Shown here: piece by piece, positions 19,397-30,941 of the stretch | Layout: each line of letters starts with the position of its first letter | How positions within the stretch are numbered: the first letter of the stretch is position 1 | Assembly: GCA_003427395.1 (NCBI GenBank) | Contig: BFEA01000183.1 | Coordinates: 1,363,213-1,400,389 of the forward strand | Direction: 5' to 3' | DNA: 37,177 nucleotides | DNA from: Chara braunii | Taxonomy: Eukaryota; Streptophyta; Charophyceae; Charales; Characeae | Notes under the pieces: model-generated | The model's database searches: none | What the model saw: the letters and a program-made list of their open reading frames with translations, nothing else | Told to the model about the DNA's origin: nothing | Translations under genes and position numbers: made by a program

Positions 19397-22126
19397 TAGT
19401 TATCGCTTCTTCTTCTGCTCTTTGTTGGATGCGGGCAAAGTGTGTTGCTTCTCCCTTGTTTCTTGATTGGTGTCTTGCCGTCGAACGCGCTTGAGAGCGG
19501 GATCTGGATCTCCCTCTTGAGCTGCCTCTCGAGCTGCCTCTGGAGGAGTTCGTCTGAGATACTGCACTCCAGTCTCTTACTAGGCTGGTGAAGAGGAACT
19601 TCGAGTGCAGGTTCTCCTCGACCAACAACTTATCGTTTAGATTCAGCAGAATAAATCCACTGATGATTGGCACCACTTGTATCCTTCCCAATTCGTGTGA
19701 GCCCTGTTCGCTGACTATATTGATGTGGAACCACTGTATACCGGCCTGAGTTAGCGTGTTTGCAATCTTCGGCTGAATGCGTGCGTCCACCAGTGGAAAG
19801 TAAAACTTGGTGAAGCCTTGAGTCGCCTCGCAGATGAGGCTAATCATTTCCGAATGTGGAATGATTCTCGCGAGTATGTGCTCCCCATACAGTTCTTTAG
19901 TCTTCTACATGATCATTGACGGAGTGGGGGCCTTTTCTATCACTGACGAGGGGATTATTGGCTGGCCTTCTCCGTTTGCTGTGCCCAGAAAGTATACTCC
20001 ATTTGGAGACATTGTGCACATTAGGGGCACAAGCACTCGGGAGACAGTTTCCACTTGGCTCCTTGATATGACCTCCGTTCATTATCGCTCCTCTAGGCAT
20101 AACCTTGACATAGTGCCTCCCCTTCATTTGTTGAGCTCTCCATTGATTCTGACCTTATCGCTTCTGTTTTTCCCCTGCTTCTTCCATTCTCCTGCCCCTC
20201 ACTTCCCATTCAGACCCTTGATTGCGAGGAGACTCTTGATCTAGAGAGCTCCGTTTGGACTTCTTCAGTTCTTCCTTCTTTCTCTTGAGCTGAACCCTGC
20301 TGATGATGATCTCCTCCTTCCCTTCTTCCCGAGGTCTCCCTCCTGGCTGACTGGTTGGGTTCCCTTCTCCTCGTTCCTGTGTCAGGTTGTTCTCCCTCTG
20401 CCCACGCACACCATGTTGCCTCTCTCCGTGGTCTCCACACGATTTCTTCAGATACCATGCTGCCTTGTCGTGTAAAAGGTAAGAGCCTTGAGTCTCCCGA
20501 TTGTGGTGTTGCCCATGCTCTCCAATTGTGCTCTTCCTCCGCTGCATACTCTGGTTGTGGATATCTTAGGTGATGCTGCTGCCTGTCGAATAGAGCCTCC
20601 TCTCTGGACCTGCCTTGTGTGTTCTCTAGTGGTTGGTACCGCAGGTGCACCAGGTGTTGTTCTTGATGGGTGCCCCACTGCGGGTTGTTCTTCAACTGAG
20701 GAAGTCCTTGGTTATGTCTGAGTGACTCATGCATATCTCTAAACTTGGGTCGAAGCCGGGTTGTAGGTGGCTGTTCGGAGCCCCTCCATTGATGTTCCAG
20801 CCCGACATGTGAGTGGGGTAGTCATAGTATGGCATTCCATGCCGATGCTCTAGATGATTGATCAGTCCGCCATTTTCTTCCAGAATTGTTGTTGGGGGGT
20901 AAACCCTCCTCCATGGTCCGTCTGCTCTCGAGTACTGACCGTTTCGTCTAGGACCTCTGTTCTGAATCTGGTAACTGGTTGATGCCTGATTTCCTTCCCC
21001 CCATCTTCTGCTGCCCCCTTGTTGGGTTCTTGCATGTCGTGGGCATCATATCTTGCTAGTTCCCCCCTAACTGCCCATCTCCTGTTGTCCTCTTGTTGGT
21101 TGTTATTGGTCTGAGTGCTCCCTTTTTGTCTTCCAACATCTTCTCTGGTACCTTCCCCTTGTCGTTGTAGGTATTGTCTGTACCTTTCCTTGTGTCCTCC
21201 CGCGCTCTCTCCACCTTGTCCTCCTCTCTGACCTTCTTGTCTTGCTCGTGGGCAGTTTCCCTCCGTGTGATAGTACCACTTACATCTTGCACACCAGTCG
21301 GTGTAAGTAGTGACAACTTCGACCTTCCAGCGTTCACCCCTTCCCGATTCAATTGTTAGATCGTCATCAATTTGAGCCCTTGATTCTGGAGGCATGTCCA
21401 GTTTTACATTCATAAGTTTGGGTCTCGATGGATCGAACTGAGGCGGGTGCATGTAGATGACCTCCCCAAGTATCTTTTGGACTGCACTCTTTAGGTAGTA
21501 GTAGGCGTCCAAAGGTACTCTTAGTGGTATTATCCAGAAATTTGTCTTTGCCTCTTGCAATCGGAGCATCTTCAACTCTTGCTTGGGCATCCACGACTTG
21601 AGCAGTGCTACATACTCCTGCCCTGGCAACTTTAGTTTCGCCTCCCCCTTCCCTATCATCCAATCAGCCACTATCTTTCATTTCGCGACATACGACAACA
21701 TATTGGGACTTTCAAATTTTATTCTCCCTCTGCCCATCTCTGGATGAAAAATTATGGTTGTTGCCCATCCATCTTCGTACGCTCTCACTAGGTTTTCTTT
21801 CACTAATCTGGATAAGTGTCTTGCCTCCCCTTGAAACACTATTATGATGGTTCTCTCTTTCAACCATTGTTCTTTTATCTCGTCGACTGTTCTGTTCGCC
21901 ACGAATCTCTTTCCTTCCTCATCTTCCAGCACCTCTCCCAAGTCCAAGTCATCCGGGCATGTACCTTCGCCGTAGCACCTTCCAACTGATTCTCATACTC
22001 TTGCTTTTTCCCTGGGGTCGTGAGGGGCTGGTGGTCGCATCTGCTCCATCTTCCTATTCCACCTCTCCCCTGTGCGGCTTGGTCCCGGGATACCGTTGCT
22101 AATTCTTGGCTCTTCACTTGCTTCAC
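19389..22126 (-). pseudogene. LINE ORF1, DUF4283-like region plus CCHC knuckle, broken
   Basis: LINE ORF1 proteins bind the element RNA. The coding trace starts around 22126-21950 with a frame change. From 21947 it gives a domain resembling the N-terminal region of plant LINE ORF1 (DUF4283-like). A TGA at 21676-21678 interrupts it, after which 269 codons remain open to 20862. There, C127, C130, H135 and C140 form a CX2CX4HX4C knuckle, followed by a Gln/Asn/Arg-rich tail. Between 20862 and about 19900 coding-like sequence jumps between frames and is very Arg/Gln/Glu-rich. The last part, 19847-19389, is open (152 codons) and ends in an Arg-Ser repeat tail before a TAA shared with the ORF2 start. 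Confidence 0.75.
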
Positions 22127-22810
22127 TGGTGCGCTTTTACCTGATTCTCCTTCTCAGATAACGACGATATTTCTTCATATAGTTCGTTCGCATGCTCCGC
22201 CCACGTTCTTGGTCATATTCAGCCTCCCCACATTCTTATCGCTGTTACCACGGTACAAATTCGCTCTATTTGCCCTCCAATGGCAAAGTTTTTACCCTTC
22301 CTGTGTTTCCTACCGCTTTTCCTGAATATCATGTCCAGACTCTAGGAACGATTCCGACTCTTAGATTGATGCGAGAAGCTTGAAGTTGATCTCAATGAAG
22401 CTTGGCGACTTTTTGATACTTCCGCATACTTCTACCTGTTTCCCATGAACAAGGAACTTCCGGAGATATGCTGATGAGATATTTGAATACTACTTGGATA
22501 GAGGCGATACTACTTCAAGTAGATCAAACGCGTGCTTTGCCCACATTCTCGGTAGGATCTAGATCTCCCCTCCTTCATGCCTCAGTTCCTGTAGTAAAAA
22601 TTTCCAGGTTTACCCTGCTATGGTAACGTTCCTTCCCTTCCTATATTACCGCCGCAATTCCTGAATATCCAGTCCAGATTCTAATATCGATTCCGACTTT
22701 CTGATCAATCGATGCGAGTAGCATAACTCTAATCCCAATTGAGCTTGACAACTTCTTTACTATTTCCACCTAGTTCTACTATTGTGCCATGGTAAGAGAA
22801 CTTCCTTCCT
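22127..22810 (-). repeat. LINE 5' leader with two diverged copies offset by about 340 bp
   Basis: Segment 22189-22470 matches 22529-22807 imperfectly. Shared words include CGC.TGCT..GCCCAC at the start (22189 and 22529), TTCCTGAATATC in the middle (22319 and 22658), a GATTCCGACT block, and GAACTTCC near the end. The offset stays at 339-340 bp. The copies lie immediately upstream of ORF1, where some LINEs carry tandem promoter monomers. A third, weaker copy above 22860 is possible but I cannot support it. Confidence 0.6.
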
Positions 22811-23080
22811 ATCTCGGTAGGGAATATATCCTTTCCCTTATACCACGGACACAAGTCCTCTTCCTACTCATCAGCTTCTGAGAGACCTCTTATCATGCTG
22901 CCTGACTTGGGCTTTTACCTAAAGTAACTTCATCCCGTCTGTCCTTCCTCCTCAATAAGGTTCACCATTATAAGAAGGATAAGCGAAAACTTCCGGATTG
23001 GAACTTTAGTTATGGTGGTGGTTATGAGCCCGCCATCTCCTGCTCCTACCCTAACAACTATGGTAGGACTGCTCGAGTAG
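22811..23080. other. Intergenic stretch, nothing recognised
   Basis: Mixed composition without an open frame of note or a recognisable repeat. It leads from the LINE leader into GC-rich, hairpin-rich sequence. Confidence 0.5.
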
Positions 23081-23135
23081 GTTGTGTGGCAAGGCCGAAG
23101 CCTTCACTCACTTTGCGGAGTGTGCAAACTTACCT

Positions 23136-23159
23136 CCCGCTTCCCGTCTAGGAGGCGGG
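23136..23159. repeat. GC-rich inverted repeat
   Basis: CCCGCTTCC and GGAGGCGGG flank a six-base loop and form a nine-pair stem with one G-T pair. It sits in a GC-rich block (23080-23280) with several other short palindromes, such as GGTACC and AGCGCT. Function unknown. Confidence 0.6.
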
Positions 23160-23304
23160 GTCGACAGGCGAACAACGCTCTGCACAGAGTACGGAGCAAC
23201 GCCGGTACCGGAGCGCTACGCTGCCCACCCGGTACTAGCGCTGCCTCCTAGCCAACTTTATGGGGCCAGACCCCTTTGACGCTACCTTGAACCAATCATC
23301 GAGC

Positions 23305-23492
23305 ACTCGGCCTACCAATAGCTTAGTGGTTTAGGTTAGGCATGCAACTGGCATTCAGGAGGTCGTGGGTTGGTTCAATTCCCCTAACCCCACCCGGGGA
23401 ATAAAAGATTTTGTCCTCCTTGTTTATTTAGGGTTGTCAGCCATCAGGGTTCACAACCCGTAGAGGTTGCATTTATATACCCGAGGCTTTTT
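23305..23492 (+). mobile_element. tRNA-derived SINE-like unit with pol III A and B boxes
   Basis: An A-box-like TAGCTTAGTGGT (23319-23330) is followed 41 bases later by a B-box-like GGTTCAATTCC (23372-23382). This is close to the internal RNA polymerase III promoter of tRNA genes (B consensus GGTTCGANTCC). GGGTT and AACCC flank the B box and can pair, as in a T arm. No clean acceptor stem or anticodon arm could be folded, so this is not a working tRNA. A TTTTT at 23488-23492 could terminate pol III. A tRNA-unrelated part of about 90 bases separates the B box from that terminator. The edges are approximate. Confidence 0.5.
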
Positions 23493-23664
23493 CACTCGTA
23501 GTTTGTATAGGCCCATTTTGTGCTGATGGGAGCATCTTTGAATATTTTGCAGGGCCTGTCAGGGAGTGGGGCTTTGATGTACGGGAGAGGACGGGTGGGT
23601 GGCCAATGTCCTCCACAAAGGTGAAACGGTGCGTTGTCGGAGGGCGGTGTTCCCGCCCGCTGCG

Positions 23665-23755
23665 GTGTACCAAGTACACCTGCGCGGACTGTTTCTACTT
23701 CGCACGTGTACCAGGCACATCCCGCTCACGGCCCTCAGCAGTGTGTCAAACACAC
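23665..23755 (+). repeat. Three similar short hairpins with CAA/CAG loops
   Basis: GTGTAC-CAA-GTACAC (23665-23679), GTGTAC-CAG-GCACAT (23706-23720, one mismatch) and GTGTGT-CAA-ACACAC (23741-23755) recur about every 38 bases. The first and third are perfect stems that differ by a paired change. They lie in GC-rich sequence that also has long chance open frames in two plus frames. Confidence 0.6.
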
Positions 23756-23873
23756 CTTATGCGTGGCCTGTTCCTGGACTTATCCGGTTGGTGGTTCAAT
23801 TACCAGTAGGAGGGGGTGCGCCACCAGACTTCCCATTGGTACATGCAGGCTCAGCGCCCTGCTGTACAGTAGA

Positions 23874-24265
23874 GCACAAACGGTTTGTGCCCATGGTAGC
23901 CGCCAGGCTCGCCCAGGGACGTGAGGGTAAAGGGACCGCCACAACCTTTTCTGTTGCGAGCCGAGTTCCCTCTGGTAAAGTTATAGGGCAGGTATGGGAG
24001 CTGCAGTCATGATCGAAAAGGTAGAAAAAAAAAAAGAAAGCGGACACCTGCGTTTTAGAGTTGCAACCCGATCTGGTGGGCAGTCTTAGACGATCACAAC
24101 GATACGATTTTATGAGTGAAAGTTCAATCGTTTTTTCCCTTTTGTTTTGTCTTTTCAAATTTAGTTCCCCCTCTTGTTAATTCGAGGGGGAACGAACGGT
24201 TCAATTTTGAAGTTTTACTACATAATTCCTGTTTTATATATTATCGTAAGGACCTATCTAGGTCC
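23874..24265. repeat. Cluster of perfect inverted repeats
   Basis: Perfect inverted repeats are GCACAAAC/GTTTGTGC with one base between (23874-23890), GTTCCCCCTC/GAGGGGGAAC with a ten-base loop (24164-24193), and GGACCTA/TAGGTCC with a two-base loop (24250-24265). Another, CTAGTGT/ACACTAG, lies near 24374-24388. They could be footprints of small foldback elements. No gene is visible among them. Confidence 0.65.
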
Positions 24266-24399
24266 CCCGTTTAGTACACAGGGATCACAGATTCATCGAG
24301 TTTTATAAATGGAGTAGTCGTGGTCCGTGGGGGTTTTGGTATTGATCAGTGGTGGCACATGATAGTATGTGCTAGTGTCACACTAGTTTCATAAGTCGG

Positions 24400-27300
24400 C
24401 ACAAGGTGCACACTGCAAATGTCACTGTACTTACGTGGTTGGTTATTCGAGATTGTAGTGCGGAGCGATGAGGTGCTCAGATCGTCGTTATTTGTGCATG
24501 CATGCATTTAAAAAATCTCTGCCTAATTCAAAAAGTTACCTGGGCTAAGCTTTGACCATTTCAAAAAGTGTGTGGCTATGGCTTGCCGCAAGGGTCTCCA
24601 TGGCTATTAGAGTAGTGTGTGGCTATCACGATGATGGAGGCGCTGAGCCAACGTAGGCAGTTACGAGACTGCGGGTCAAGGGTGAGATACATGTACTGTA
24701 TAAGAGGGAAAAAGCGAGATAAGAGAGACAAACTTTCATGGAAATGCTACGAAAGACCTACGCGAGGATGACTCGATTGACGTTATTTTTTTCCCATTAG
24801 TCAGAACATTACTAACAGGGGCGTTGGGTCTGTGAGAGGCTGCAAATTGTGAAAACGATATGGACGCTGAGTACGAGCAACACATATAGAAGATGAAAGT
24901 CAGACTTGAGAAAGAGCTTAGTGTGTGAACTCGCAGATGGTGTCAACTGAAGGGAGAAATAACACTTTGTTTGCATGAGGGAGGAAATTCTAATTAAGTG
25001 GTCATATTTCAAAATGAAGACCCGCAAGAAGTGTGCCCGCTCGTTGACTGTTGACATCATCCGCTTATCTAACAAACTGAGTTTTCTACTATTTCATCTT
25101 TCATCCCGGCTATGTTAAGGTGATCGTGGGTGACTGAGAACGACACAAGTAATATGAGATGAGGCACTGAAAAACTAGACATGTAGAAGTTATAAGAGTG
25201 AGCACCTTATATCATGGGATATTAACTATGAACAACACTCTGCAAAGTCTTCAACGCACGAAAGCGAAAGAACTCGTTGACATCAGCAGTTCGACAACAA
25301 ACAATTAGTTGTCATAGCTAGACTACGACGTCCTCGATCTGGTTATTTCCTTCTACAGGAAAGTAATATCCTGCTGAACTAATTATTTGTGAGACTAAAA
25401 GACTACTAAGCATTGGCGTCTAGGGCTGATTTCATAAAATCATCAGGAGAGGTAGCGAGAGTGCATTTATACGGTTAACATCATTTTTTCATGCGTGGTT
25501 TTGAGCATAAATAATATGTTTATCACCATCGAATACTCTTCATTATTTTGTTCTTTTACTACATTAGTTTAAGATCGTCGACGTATGAGTTCAGGTGAGT
25601 TCAAGTGATTGATGACAACGACTTAGAGTTGCATGCAAAATTCAAGATAATAACTCTGCGAGATAAGATACTAGCTGCTTACTAGAACACTCGAGATCTT
25701 GTTACTAATGAGAGCGGTCACCTTCACTTGTTTAAGTTGGGATAAGTGATGGTTAAAGAAACTTGAGAGAATACGAGAGAGTTCTAGTAGTGGGAGCGAC
25801 TTGTCGGACTCGAGGAGTACAAGCATGGACACAAGTGATTCATACATACGGCAAACCCTCTAGCTCGGACTGTATCATCTGTTACATCCCGTCCCTAACC
25901 CTTTATGGAGAGGCGAAGGTTAGTGAGGTTACGAGTAACTCATAATTTGGGCGTTGGTGAGGCTTCATGCGTCTTAGTTGCTGCTTCACCCCCCTAATGT
26001 GTGGCTGATCAACTCCCTTTATAAGATCTTGCTTTTGATTTGGTAGTCTTTACTGGTTGGGAGACCGGTACTTAATTGTGAGATTTGACAATACGTTGAG
26101 ATGCTCATTGTCAATCCAACCAGATAATAAGTTTTATCCCTCCGTTCTGACTCGCCTGATCCTTTTTTTTTTTTGCTCTCCACTTTACCTTACTTTATTG
26201 TGGTCGATAAGTGATTGAAAAAGTGAAAGTTGGTTAATATGTAGTGAGTTTTTCGTGCCTGTTAGTCAATCCTCATTTTATTAAAGTAAAGTTGATAACC
26301 TAGTTCAACTCCATAAGAAGACTTGGTTTTCAAAAAAAAAGAAAAAAAAAACATTTGAAAAATACTTTGTTAATTGTTGTGATTTCGTGCAGACTGCTTG
26401 ATGAGCAAAATACGAGTTTTAAAAAGGGTTGCATACATGTTGGTCAAGTTTCTCTTGGATTGTGATAAATTGATACTTATTGATTTATTTTTTGTGATAA
26501 TTTGACAAGTCACTCAAGATAAGATAAAGCAGTGCGTAGTTGTCCATCGTAAGTTTTTTTTCGACTTCGTTAGCTAACTATGGGGTTTAATTATTGACTT
26601 ACATTATTCTTTACTGTACTCAATGGTTACTGTTCTGCTTGGGTTTCATCGTGAGATCAGAACTACCTTGTGCTGTATACGAATTTGGCCTATTATTAGT
26701 GGTACAGGTGTACAACTAAAAAAAATATATTGTAAGTAATAACCTGCTTATTATTTGAAACATAAATTGTGGCAGTGGTACTTTGTACACTATTAAAATG
26801 AGGTTAACCACGAATATTATCTGGTGCGACTGAGTACAACTACCCGTGTCTTGCATATGAACATAAGGATTATTTGGCAGCATTTTGTAATAGAAACGAA
26901 CACGAACTGTGCGTATTTTGCCCAAAACAAAATATTGAGTGACATAATTTTTAGAAGAATTACTTTGTGTACTATTCGTAATAACTCCTTACAACATTTG
27001 AGCTACATCTAACATGAATGACACCCATCGACTGTATACTGACAGAAGTTGTGATCAGTGACACCCTGCACAATATGTGGTTGAAGTCGTACTTGATTGT
27101 GCTTTATATGTCATTCAAGTAGAGCCTGTTATCAACGACATTATGTTTGCTACTCTAGTGGACTCACCATCCGATTTTACTGGTTGAAAGTTTGTTTTTA
27201 TGGCGAGGTTAACCAACAGGCTAAAGTCATGTAATATTTGCTCTGGAGTAACGCATGACACTACCAAACGTAGTAATTGAAGCAAAACCTAGTCACTCTC

Positions 27301-28178
27301 GATATCCTGGGCACTATTCAAACGAAGCTTACCACTCTTAATTCCTTGTGCATTGTTTGAACGTGAGTCTTCGTCAACGATATTCAGTTGTGTTAAAACT
27401 GAGAAGACTCTTCACTGCACTTATTATGAATACTAATACAACCTTTTATAACGTCTAATCATCCGACTAGTGGTTCTCCATGTATTCAGAGTTCCAAATG
27501 AACGGAGGTAGGGCTCAGTTGGGCAATGTCTAACGAGATACCTAGTCCGATATATAAACGAGGTTAGTATCCAATGATGCTTGGACGAACCTGAGCACTG
27601 TGACGGTTGTCCAAATTGTTGAAAATCCAATGTTGTATACGAAAGAGTGTCGTGTTCAGCAACACATTGCTTGAAATGTTGGCTAGAGAGGCGCCTAGTA
27701 GTATATCACACTATGCAAAAAACTCGGAATCCCAAACTGTACATCTTGCTGATTGCATTCTGTGTAGAAACCTTACGGAGATTATTGTAATCGGCTAACA
27801 GTGTCTTTCCACAATAAAGTGTAATGGAAGATGAAATCGCAATAAGCCTCTTCGTAATTGAGCTATACAATAGCAAAGTGCACTGCGGCGAACAGTCCTA
27901 CAACTAGTGTTCAAAAGTCATCCTCGACAACATTGATTTATTTGCCAGAAGTCGTTTGTAACATGATACTAACGATTAATTGCTCTACACTCGCCTTGTA
28001 CTTTGGTAAGAAGATCTCACCAACTCACGACTTGTAGTTCACGTTGTTAGCGAGCGATCTTAGTATAAATAGTAGGTAAACGAGTCGCTTTACCGCTGAT
28101 TGTCCACAATAAGCTCTACTGGTTAACTATCCACTGGGAGTCTAGGCGACTGATATTCTGCTTGAGCTTTAAAACAGG
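24400..28178. other. AT-richer intergenic DNA, no gene recognised
   Basis: All open frames are short (at most about 90 codons), AT-biased and without motifs. Homopolymer runs occur at about 26165 (T) and 26331-26350 (A with one G). Composition is clearly more AT-rich than the left half. I see no tRNA, RNA gene or transposon ends here. Confidence 0.55.
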
Positions 28179-28592
28179 TTGTTAGCAGTGCGAACTAAAA
28201 GTCAAGCATTAAGCAACAAATTATTTCGTTACAACTCAAGATTTTTACCGGGGCTGACTCTCACATATCCAATGATATCAAAGATCTTTCAAGAAGTTGC
28301 TACATGGAGAAATGAGGGAAGTCTTGTGAAACGGAACCTCCCTCTTCTTTATGTTTTACACTCCATACTAAAGCAATATTAAAAGTTGAGAAGACAATAT
28401 CTTTAAGAATGCCATATAACTCGATGTCGACAAGGTAGTGATAAATCCTCTTAAGGAGAGTTCTTCGGTAATTATTTTAAACAAATCGTTTGATAATCCA
28501 AGGTCCGAAAGCTACTAGCTCCTTCCGTTTGTGGAAGTTATCGGGCTACCGATCATTTTCTTTTTTCCTTGCCTCTTGTTGAAATTTGAGTA

Positions 28593-28859
28593 TTGCGAAA
28601 AGAAATGAAGATCATGAGAGACGATGAAATATTGGTAGTAAAGTGCAGAATCAATAAAGACAATCACGAAGGACGTGAGATGGAAGTCGAACATGACATG
28701 AAATTTCATAAGTTGGTCCTGAGAGAGTGTGCAGTCAAAAAAATTGATGAAAATAAATATATTGAATATATTTTCTATTTCCACTATCTCAATGGCAAAC
28801 TACATAATATTGATTCGCCTCTAGAGACTATTAAGCAGGCCAGGGCGAAACTCACGTGA
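28593..28859 (+). CDS. Short charged open frame, unknown, uncertain
   Basis: This 88-codon frame has a strongly charged composition (Glu/Lys/Asp-rich) and no stop, unusual for the surrounding AT-rich DNA. It starts Met-Arg-Lys-Glu and has an aromatic patch around Tyr-Ile-Phe-Tyr-Phe near residues 59-64. It ends just before the coding-like relic that follows, so the two could be parts of one old gene. No family is recognised. An open frame of this size can also arise by chance. Confidence 0.3.
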   Translation: MRKEMKIMRDDEILVVKCRINKDNHEGREMEVEHDMKFHKLVLRECAVKKIDENKYIEYIFYFHYLNGKLHNIDSPLETIKQARAKLT

Positions 28860-28860
28860 A

Positions 28861-29850
28861 TGTAAAAACTCTCGGATTCTTGCCCCTAAAAAACTATTTA
28901 GTGGATCACTCATTAAGTATCATCCCTCAATTCAGAGTTTCTCTCAACATCCTGTTATTAGTGGTCAATAATTTGTGGCCTATTACTCGACTACTTTTAA
29001 TCATCTAAGACATCATCAGTGACCCTCGATCATGACTTATTCTTATTCAATCATTATCAACGATCACACTAATCAACATCAATTGGGTAGTTATCTTATC
29101 AATGACATTCAATTGGTGGAGTTATCATTAACACTTTATTGATCATTATCAATCAGAGTTCATCATCATTCATATCATTTCAAGTATCCGTCTCGGCATA
29201 CGAGTACCATTACTTCATTTCCAGTTCATCAGACTGTTTTGACCAGTCTCAATATGATTGCTTCCAAGGATGCTTTCAAGTACCAGTATGTCAATGCAGT
29301 CGGTTTCAGACAAGAAGACTTGTCAATCATCGTGGTTCTCACATAATTCGCAAGAGAACTATTCAGGATTTGAACATCTATGCGAAGAAGGGAATCATGA
29401 ACATTTTGACTCGGTCTTGGTTACAACTGCTCGGTACATTGAGGATAGGGTATAAGTGCTACAAGGGATAACAAAATCGATTTATAACTTTGACCCTAAA
29501 TTGTACTCTGACTACCCTAGGTCTTCGATCCCTTTCTAGCCCATTGATGGTTCTTACTGGGATGATCTGGTTGACCTGGCCAAAAGGTACGCCGCCTCAC
29601 CAACAAAGATTGATTATGAGGTAGTGAATGAACCTTCAAAGTTTCGACATCTCATGCATGAGATCTTCTTCATACCATATCTTCTTACTATGTCGGAGGA
29701 GTTCTGTGCGGTGCTTGACGTTTGAATCCTTGGTCTTGGATGAACGTATATGGAACCTAGACGTGGCTCAAGGCGCTCGAGGCGGACAACCAAGAGTGAG
29801 ATTGAGGATGAGACCTGAGAGAGAGAGTGAGAACTCTTGACGAGTGTTGT
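28861..29850 (+). pseudogene. Degenerate coding-like sequence, unrecognised protein
   Basis: Coding-like sequence appears in successive frames on the plus strand. From 28861 to about 29335 one frame has only four stops; its last part, 29161-29335, is protein-like. Coding character then passes to another frame, about 29335-29690, with stops at about 29453 and 29540. Its best segment, about 29543-29690, contains Tyr-Trp-Asp-Asp-Leu, Ile-Asp-Tyr-Glu-Val and a Phe-Phe-Ile-Pro-Tyr-Leu-Leu motif, and has well-mixed amino-acid use. After a stop near 29717 a third frame carries an Arg/Gly-rich tail to about 29840. This pattern suits an old gene or an integrated virus-like gene, but I cannot name the family. 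Confidence 0.4.
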
Positions 29851-30514
29851 CCATGTCTTTTCATCTGTACTTTATGAGATTATTATGAGTTCTCACCTTC
29901 CCTCATTCATCTTGTATTTGTCTTGAGTCAAGTCGGTCCTGATCTCATTTCATTGGTATTGTTTGAAGATATGCTCTTGCTCGTCATGTCACAGTTCTCA
30001 AATGCATAAATTGATCATTATAATGTGCTATGCATTTTATTTTAATTTATTAATTGCGTAATTACATTTGTTGTTATTAATCATAATTAAAGATTCTTAA
30101 GACCAGAGACTGGCGTAGACCGCAATTGAAGGCTCTTGCTCGATGTCGGGCGCACGCAACAGGAAGGGATTCACACTAATTATTTATTTATTGCAAAACT
30201 TCATAAAAACTCTATGTGGCAACCTGTTGTCTTTCCGTTCACCAGAAATGGTTCGATTGAAAAAAGTGCGACAACATGCCAACCTTTCCCCGTTTGAAAA
30301 ATAAATACATGGCAGTTACCGTGGGGAACGTTTTAGGCCGGACAACAATTAATAAATTTAATCGGCAACCTGTATTGTGTTTCGGGCCTCTGAAAGTCAC
30401 AGTGAGGGGTTAGAGGCCGATATACGAGAAATGTACTAGTGGTTTAAAAAAGTAGAAGCGATGCTGCTCAGACCTATAGCCTCTTGCACAACCCGCCCAC
30501 TTCCGCCAAGTCGG
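29851..30514. other. Intergenic DNA, no gene recognised
   Basis: AT-rich around 30000-30090, then mixed. No open frame longer than about 60 codons and no clear repeat. Confidence 0.5.
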
Positions 30515-30558
30515 CCTTCTCACTGCGAAAGATAGTCATCCTTCTCACTGCGAAAGAT
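30515..30558. repeat. 19-bp direct repeat, 25 bp apart
   Basis: CCTTCTCACTGCGAAAGAT occurs exactly at 30515-30533 and again at 30540-30558. A short slippage or repair duplication is the simplest explanation. Confidence 0.85.
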
Positions 30559-30615
30559 CATTTCATCTCAACTGGACGCAATTCGAAGCCAGGGTAACAA
30601 GATGGAGATGCATGG

Positions 30616-30648
<33 letters not shown>
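30616..30648. repeat. Compound microsatellite (TC)n(CA)n
   Basis: A CT dinucleotide run passes directly into a CA run. This makes a false open frame rich in Ser, Leu, Thr and His on the plus strand. Confidence 0.95.
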
Positions 30649-30941
30649 TACGAACATATACACACATTATAATTTTAAGTTTAGTGAGAGTAAAGTCCAT
30701 AACTTTTCTCAGGGATATGACTAAATCTGGGCGACTTTATGAGCCCTTATTCATCAGTCAAATACATCAAACATGCACTCTTTCTCTCTGTCTCTCTCAC
30801 AAACACAAACATGTTCTTCGCATACTTCTTTCTATTTGTATCGATACACAAAAGAATAGCATGTGTCATATTGCCATGGAACGCATGAGTCTTCCTTGTA
30901 GTGGACTTCTTCTTCACGCTATTCGCATTCATGCTCCTTCC

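Larger units (their letters stand above)
15073..22126 (-). mobile_element. LINE (non-LTR retrotransposon), nearly full length, degenerate
   Basis: Read on the minus strand, this unit has ORF1 with a CCHC knuckle (22126-19389), overlapped by ORF2 (19396-15073). ORF2 carries an apurinic/apyrimidinic-type endonuclease, a reverse transcriptase with an Ala-Asp-Asp box, and a C-terminal Cys/His finger. This is the layout of plant L1-like LINEs. ORF2 changes frame at least twice and has more than ten in-frame stops. A repeated leader lies upstream, to about 22810. No target-site duplication or poly(A) tract was identified. Its 3' side is followed by another LINE fragment. Confidence 0.9.

Noticed and set aside
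23599-24012. 137-codon plus-strand open frame in GC-rich DNA
   Set aside because: Three overlapping frames are open here at once and the sequence is made of short palindromes, so openness follows composition.
26050-26085. Resemblance to a 5S rRNA internal segment (GGTTGGGAGACCGG)
   Set aside because: Only about fifteen bases agree. The rest of a 5S gene, including its ends and the other promoter boxes, is missing.
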